Shown here: one piece after another, positions 61,647 to 64,000 of the stretch
Position numbering within the stretch: position 1 is the first letter of the stretch
How the letters are laid out: each line of letters begins with the position of its first letter
Assembly (NCBI GenBank): GCA_963847945.1
Contig: CAWKBX010000013.1
Coordinates: 8,588 to 72,587 of the forward strand
Length of the DNA stretch: 64,000 nt
Direction: 5' to 3'
Source of the DNA: JANMJD01 sp963847945
Lineage (GTDB): Bacteria; Actinomycetota; Acidimicrobiia; Acidimicrobiales; Ilumatobacteraceae
The notes under the pieces: generated by a model
What the model was told of the DNA's origin: nothing
Seen by the model: the letters and a program-made list of their open reading frames with translations, nothing else
Databases searched by the model: none
Program-made: the position numbers and the translations under genes

Positions 61647-61761
61647 TTATGTGACCGGCACGACCATCGGCACCCCCGATGACCAGGCCCTCGACCCACC
61701 CGGGGCACATAACGCGCGAGGGCACAGAACCCCGAATATGTTCCGCGGAACATATTCGGGG
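61647..61761. repeat. Right terminal inverted repeat of the RIT element
   Basis: 115 bases, reverse complement of 58258-58372 with no mismatch. The outer 32 bases (61730-61761) are again the perfect palindrome with arms CCCCGAATATGTTCCG. Confidence 0.95.
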
Positions 61762-62390
61762 ATCAATACCTTGAACACCCCACCAAAGAACCGCCAGGCC
61801 GCCTCACTGCCAGCGATCACCGCGTCGGTCGTCTGCGTGAACGTCAACCAGACGAACATGTGACGGGAGAACACCGCCGTGAAGATCAACGCGTGACACA
61901 CCCGCCGCCGGCCCGTCACGCTGTCGTGCAGGAACCCGAGCCTGGCGAAATCGACCTGCAGTTCATGACCAGGCTCGCCGTCAGCGACCGGCACAGTCGG
62001 GCCCTGCCCGCGGCCACGACCCAACTCATCCGCGACGAACCGGTGCACCGTTCGTTCCGGCACCACCACCCCCTCACGCGCCAGGAGTTCGCAGATCTTC
62101 ACGCCGGTCAACCCGGCCTCCGACCAGCCCTTCACCTTCTCCCGCCGACTGGCAAGCGCCGTCCAAGCATCGCCGTGACCGTCACGACGATGTGGTCGCA
62201 CGATCTCGACCACCTGGCCGAGCACCAGATCGGTCAACTGCTCGACACCACTCCCGCGAATGACACCGACGGCGATCGCAGCGTTCACGTAGCGGCGCAC
62301 AGTCTTACGATCGACGTTGCTCAGCCGCTCGACCGATCTCAGCCCCTCACCTCCCAACCACAATCGCAGCACCTCACGAACCTCGAACAT
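61762..62390 (-). pseudogene. Second IS21-type IstA transposase, N-terminal half, cut by the RIT element
   Basis: On the minus strand from ATG 62390 (GGGAGG upstream) the frame encodes MFEVREVLRLWLGGEGLRSV, the helix-turn-helix NVDRKTVRRYVNAA, PGHELQVDFARLGFLHDSV with the first catalytic Asp, and SEAAWRFFGGVFKVLI, after which it runs into the RIT palindrome. In full IstA proteins PDNMK-type residues with the second Asp would follow. It is a different IstA from the left one (little sequence in common outside motifs), yet it is cut at the same position. Its C-terminal half and IstB are missing from the window. Confidence 0.85.
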
Positions 62391-62482
62391 TGGAACCTCC
62401 CGGAATGCCATCGCCGCCTCTCGGACTGTCAGCAGGAGCGGCGATGCTCACCCACGACAGCACCGAACTGACGGACCCCGAG

Positions 62483-62560
62483 CTGGTCCCATCACTGGCG
62501 GACGGGTGGTCCCATCACACCGGCGGAACTCGCATCAAGGTGGTCCCATGACACTGGCGG
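62483..62560. repeat. Repeated end sequence of the right IS21-type element
   Basis: Three spaced copies of TGGTCCCATCACACCGGCGG or close variants start near 62484, 62507 and 62541. They lie upstream of the minus-strand istA-like gene, as the multiple end repeats of IS21-family elements do, so the outer end of that element is about 62560. Confidence 0.75.
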
Positions 62561-62738
62561 GCGACAGTCAGACATCACAAGTGTCTCGGATCAAGATCGC
62601 GCACTGGGTGAATGGTCAGGCAATTGTTCAACTGGGCTTGCAACCGCCGGGATAGCCGCAGACACGAATACGCTAGCTGGCTGGAGTAAGGGGCGCCTAG
62701 GTCCGATCTACTACCTTCAGTCATCAGATGCTGAACGT
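62561..62738. other. Start of the AT-richer right part, no gene seen
   Basis: About 180 bases after the IS21-type end. No supported gene or motif. GC content falls from here on. Confidence 0.4.
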
Positions 62739-63155
62739 GTGAGTAACGTACACACGATTATCTTGATAGATCCTGGCAGCACGAGCGACTTCGCAGAGGT
62801 TGCTTGGCCAGAGAGTTGGTGGAACCAGACGTGCGACTGGCAATACGATATCAACGGTATCTTGTCAAATTGGCTCGGCTCAGACAGCTCCAACCGCCTC
62901 ATCGTTTTCACTGGGATCAAGAGTGAGGAGAAGGATCCCGATACGGGAGATTCGAAGTACTGGGGTCTATGGAGGTTCTATTTCGCTGGGATATGGGAGA
63001 AGCCATATGCAGAAAGGGCGGAAGTATGTGACTACGATGCCATGAGCCATGATGATGTAATGCGCTTGGGGTCGCAGTGGGTGAAGGTTCCGCCTCTACC
63101 CGGAACTTGTCCGGCCGGACCAGATGGCACGGCCGTGACATATTGGCATGTCTAG
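62739..63155 (+). CDS. Hypothetical Trp-rich protein, AT-rich gene
   Basis: A 138-residue protein from GTG 62739: SNVHTIILIDPGSTSDFAEV, WPESWWNQTCDWQYDINGIL, then KYWGLWRFYFAGIWEKPYAE. Tryptophan is unusually common. No signal peptide or membrane helix is seen and no family is recognised. Codon use is less GC-rich than in the chromosome, which suggests horizontal origin. Confidence 0.55.
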   Translation: MSNVHTIILIDPGSTSDFAEVAWPESWWNQTCDWQYDINGILSNWLGSDSSNRLIVFTGIKSEEKDPDTGDSKYWGLWRFYFAGIWEKPYAERAEVCDYDAMSHDDVMRLGSQWVKVPPLPGTCPAGPDGTAVTYWHV

Positions 63156-63204
63156 TGTGAAAATAGGCATCAATGAAGTGTCTTATAATTGCGGGTGCAG
63201 CCTG

Positions 63205-64000
63205 ATGACAGGGAAAGCCTCGGTCGCGATAGTGGCAACGCTACTACTGTGGCTCTCCGTCGTCTGGCTGCACTTGCAGGTTCGGTCTGCTGGGGGCAGT
63301 GAAAGAGTGCAGAGCGTGAGTGATATAGTTTTGGGGGTAGCTAGACGTGATCCGTACTGTTTTGTAGATCCAATGTGTGTGTCACCGCTAGTTACGTCGA
63401 GGAATGTCAGTACTCTGGCTGACGGCAGTCCAGCCAGATGGGTAGGGTTGTCATCGGAATCGGATAACTTGATGTGGACGAGAAATGCATTTGAATATAT
63501 TTCTGTTCTGAACTATCTGCTCTTCGTTGCTTCGATCAGCGCCCTCACTGTCGTCGCCACCCGGAGTCGACTCCAGCGCTTCATCCCCGCAAATATCGCG
63601 GCTACTATCGCCTGGACTTGGCTCTCAGCGGATGGACTAAGATGGCTAGTTACGTCGATCATGGTGGCAGATCTATCACATTACTCGGTGGCGAAGTTAC
63701 TGGTTGAGCCGGAAACGTATGCCGTCTTCTTCAGTATGCTCATTCTGCCGTCGATGGTTGTCTGGCGACTCACAAGGAAGAGACCTTTGGCCACCGCCTA
63801 CCCACCTCCACGGCTGGTCCATGGCCTGGCGTGGGTTGATCACCCAGGGAGTCTGTCCGTACGCCGTAGAGGTTCACCTGGGTGGTTTGATAGCCGTCCT
63901 GGCAGGTCGCGACGGGCGGGCATGCTCCACTCACACGAACGGGCGGATGGCAGAGGCGATGGACTTGCGGAACACCGGGTTCGAAAGCGACTTCACAAGG
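63205..64000 (+). CDS. Hypothetical membrane protein, open at the right edge
   Basis: From ATG 63205 the frame is open to the window end, 265 codons. The first 200 residues contain a signal-anchor-like helix (VAIVATLLLWLSVVWLHLQV) and further hydrophobic stretches (ISVLNYLLFVASISALTVVA, YAVFFSMLILPSMVVWRL), so it is a membrane protein of unknown role. After about 63790 the base composition becomes GC-rich again and the residues turn Arg/Gly-rich, so the true gene may end or be broken there and the rest be read-through. Confidence 0.5.
   Translation, partial: MTGKASVAIVATLLLWLSVVWLHLQVRSAGGSERVQSVSDIVLGVARRDPYCFVDPMCVSPLVTSRNVSTLADGSPARWVGLSSESDNLMWTRNAFEYISVLNYLLFVASISALTVVATRSRLQRFIPANIAATIAWTWLSADGLRWLVTSIMVADLSHYSVAKLLVEPETYAVFFSMLILPSMVVWRLTRKRPLATAYPPPRLVHGLAWVDHPGSLSVRRRGSPGWFDSRPGRSRRAGMLHSHERADGRGDGLAEHRVRKRLHK
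63931..64000 (-). CDS. C-terminal end of a gene entering from the right edge
   Basis: A minus-strand frame enters from the window edge and ends with a stop at 63931: LVKSLSNPVFRKSIASAIRP and two more residues. Base use is GC-rich and unlike the overlapping plus-strand reading, so this looks the more likely true coding strand here. Too short to name. Confidence 0.35.
   Translation of the reverse strand, partial: LVKSLSNPVFRKSIASAIRPFV

Larger units (their letters stand above)
58258..61761 (+). mobile_element. RIT element (recombinases in trio)
   Basis: A 3504-bp unit with three consecutive, tightly packed tyrosine recombinase genes on the plus strand and perfect 115-bp terminal inverted repeats. 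This is the layout of the known RIT elements. All three recombinases are full-length with their catalytic residues, and there is no frameshift, so the element may be active. It separates two IstA-type genes, both truncated at its borders. Confidence 0.9.

Noticed and set aside
1..64000. CRISPR arrays, rRNA genes or a chromosomal origin
   Set aside because: I saw no regularly spaced short repeats, no rRNA-like conserved stretches and no DnaA-box cluster.

Overview
The window is high-GC DNA with GTG and TTG starts, heavily overlapping genes, a DivIVA-type coiled-coil protein, a lycopene cyclase, SURF1 and a SAM-sensing leader of actinobacterial type. I infer an actinobacterium, most likely of the Acidimicrobiia; no rRNA or marker gene in the window settles this. 

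From 1 to 12.9 kb lies a cell-envelope region: a broken PspA/IM30 gene, a BON/OmpA-type protein, a DivIVA-like protein, the lipid II flippase MurJ, a coiled-coil membrane protein, a solute-binding/VWA lipoprotein with a second binding-protein-like partner, a CbbX-type AAA ATPase, and a divergent MoxR-like ATPase with a CoxE-type VWA protein. From 12.9 to 17.6 kb is a three-gene operon: a cellulose-synthase-like GT2, an HlyD-like membrane protein and a GH81 endo-beta-1,3-glucanase, which together suggest a secreted beta-1,3-glucan. From 17.7 to 28.0 kb is one tight purine operon, purL(S)-purQ-purC-purF-purDM-purN-guaB. PurD and PurM are a single polypeptide and purN overlaps it, matching the domain order of the animal GART protein. 

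From 28 to 44.4 kb are ordinary metabolic genes: phosphatase, SDR, GMC oxidoreductase, MBL hydrolase, lycopene cyclase, SURF1, a saccharopine-dehydrogenase-family enzyme, a SET-domain protein, an acyl-CoA synthetase with an operator-like site upstream, a SAM riboswitch in front of metX and a PLP sulfur enzyme, a Fpg-type glycosylase and an EamA transporter. 

A tRNA-Gly(GCC) gene at 44460 marks the start of the accessory part. The last 46 bp of the shared tRNA sequence recur at 57218-57263, so 44488-57263 is an integrated island of about 12.7 kb. It holds a frameshifted tyrosine integrase, a MobF-type relaxase-helicase that is frameshifted and split by an IS3-family element, an excisionase-like and a winged-helix protein, and cargo that looks like defence: a HEPN-like plus PD-(D/E)XK-like protein, a three-gene cassette of unknown function, and a macro-like plus SEFIR/TIR fusion. 

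To the right of the island is a complete RIT (recombinases in trio) element, 58258-61761, with perfect 115-bp terminal inverted repeats that begin with a 32-bp perfect palindrome. It is bordered on both sides by inward-facing N-terminal halves of two different IS21-type IstA transposases, both cut at the same point of the protein. The last 1.4 kb is AT-richer and holds two genes I cannot name. 

Single-base frameshifts are clustered in 1-2 kb and in the island. They may be real decay or uncorrected indels in the assembly.
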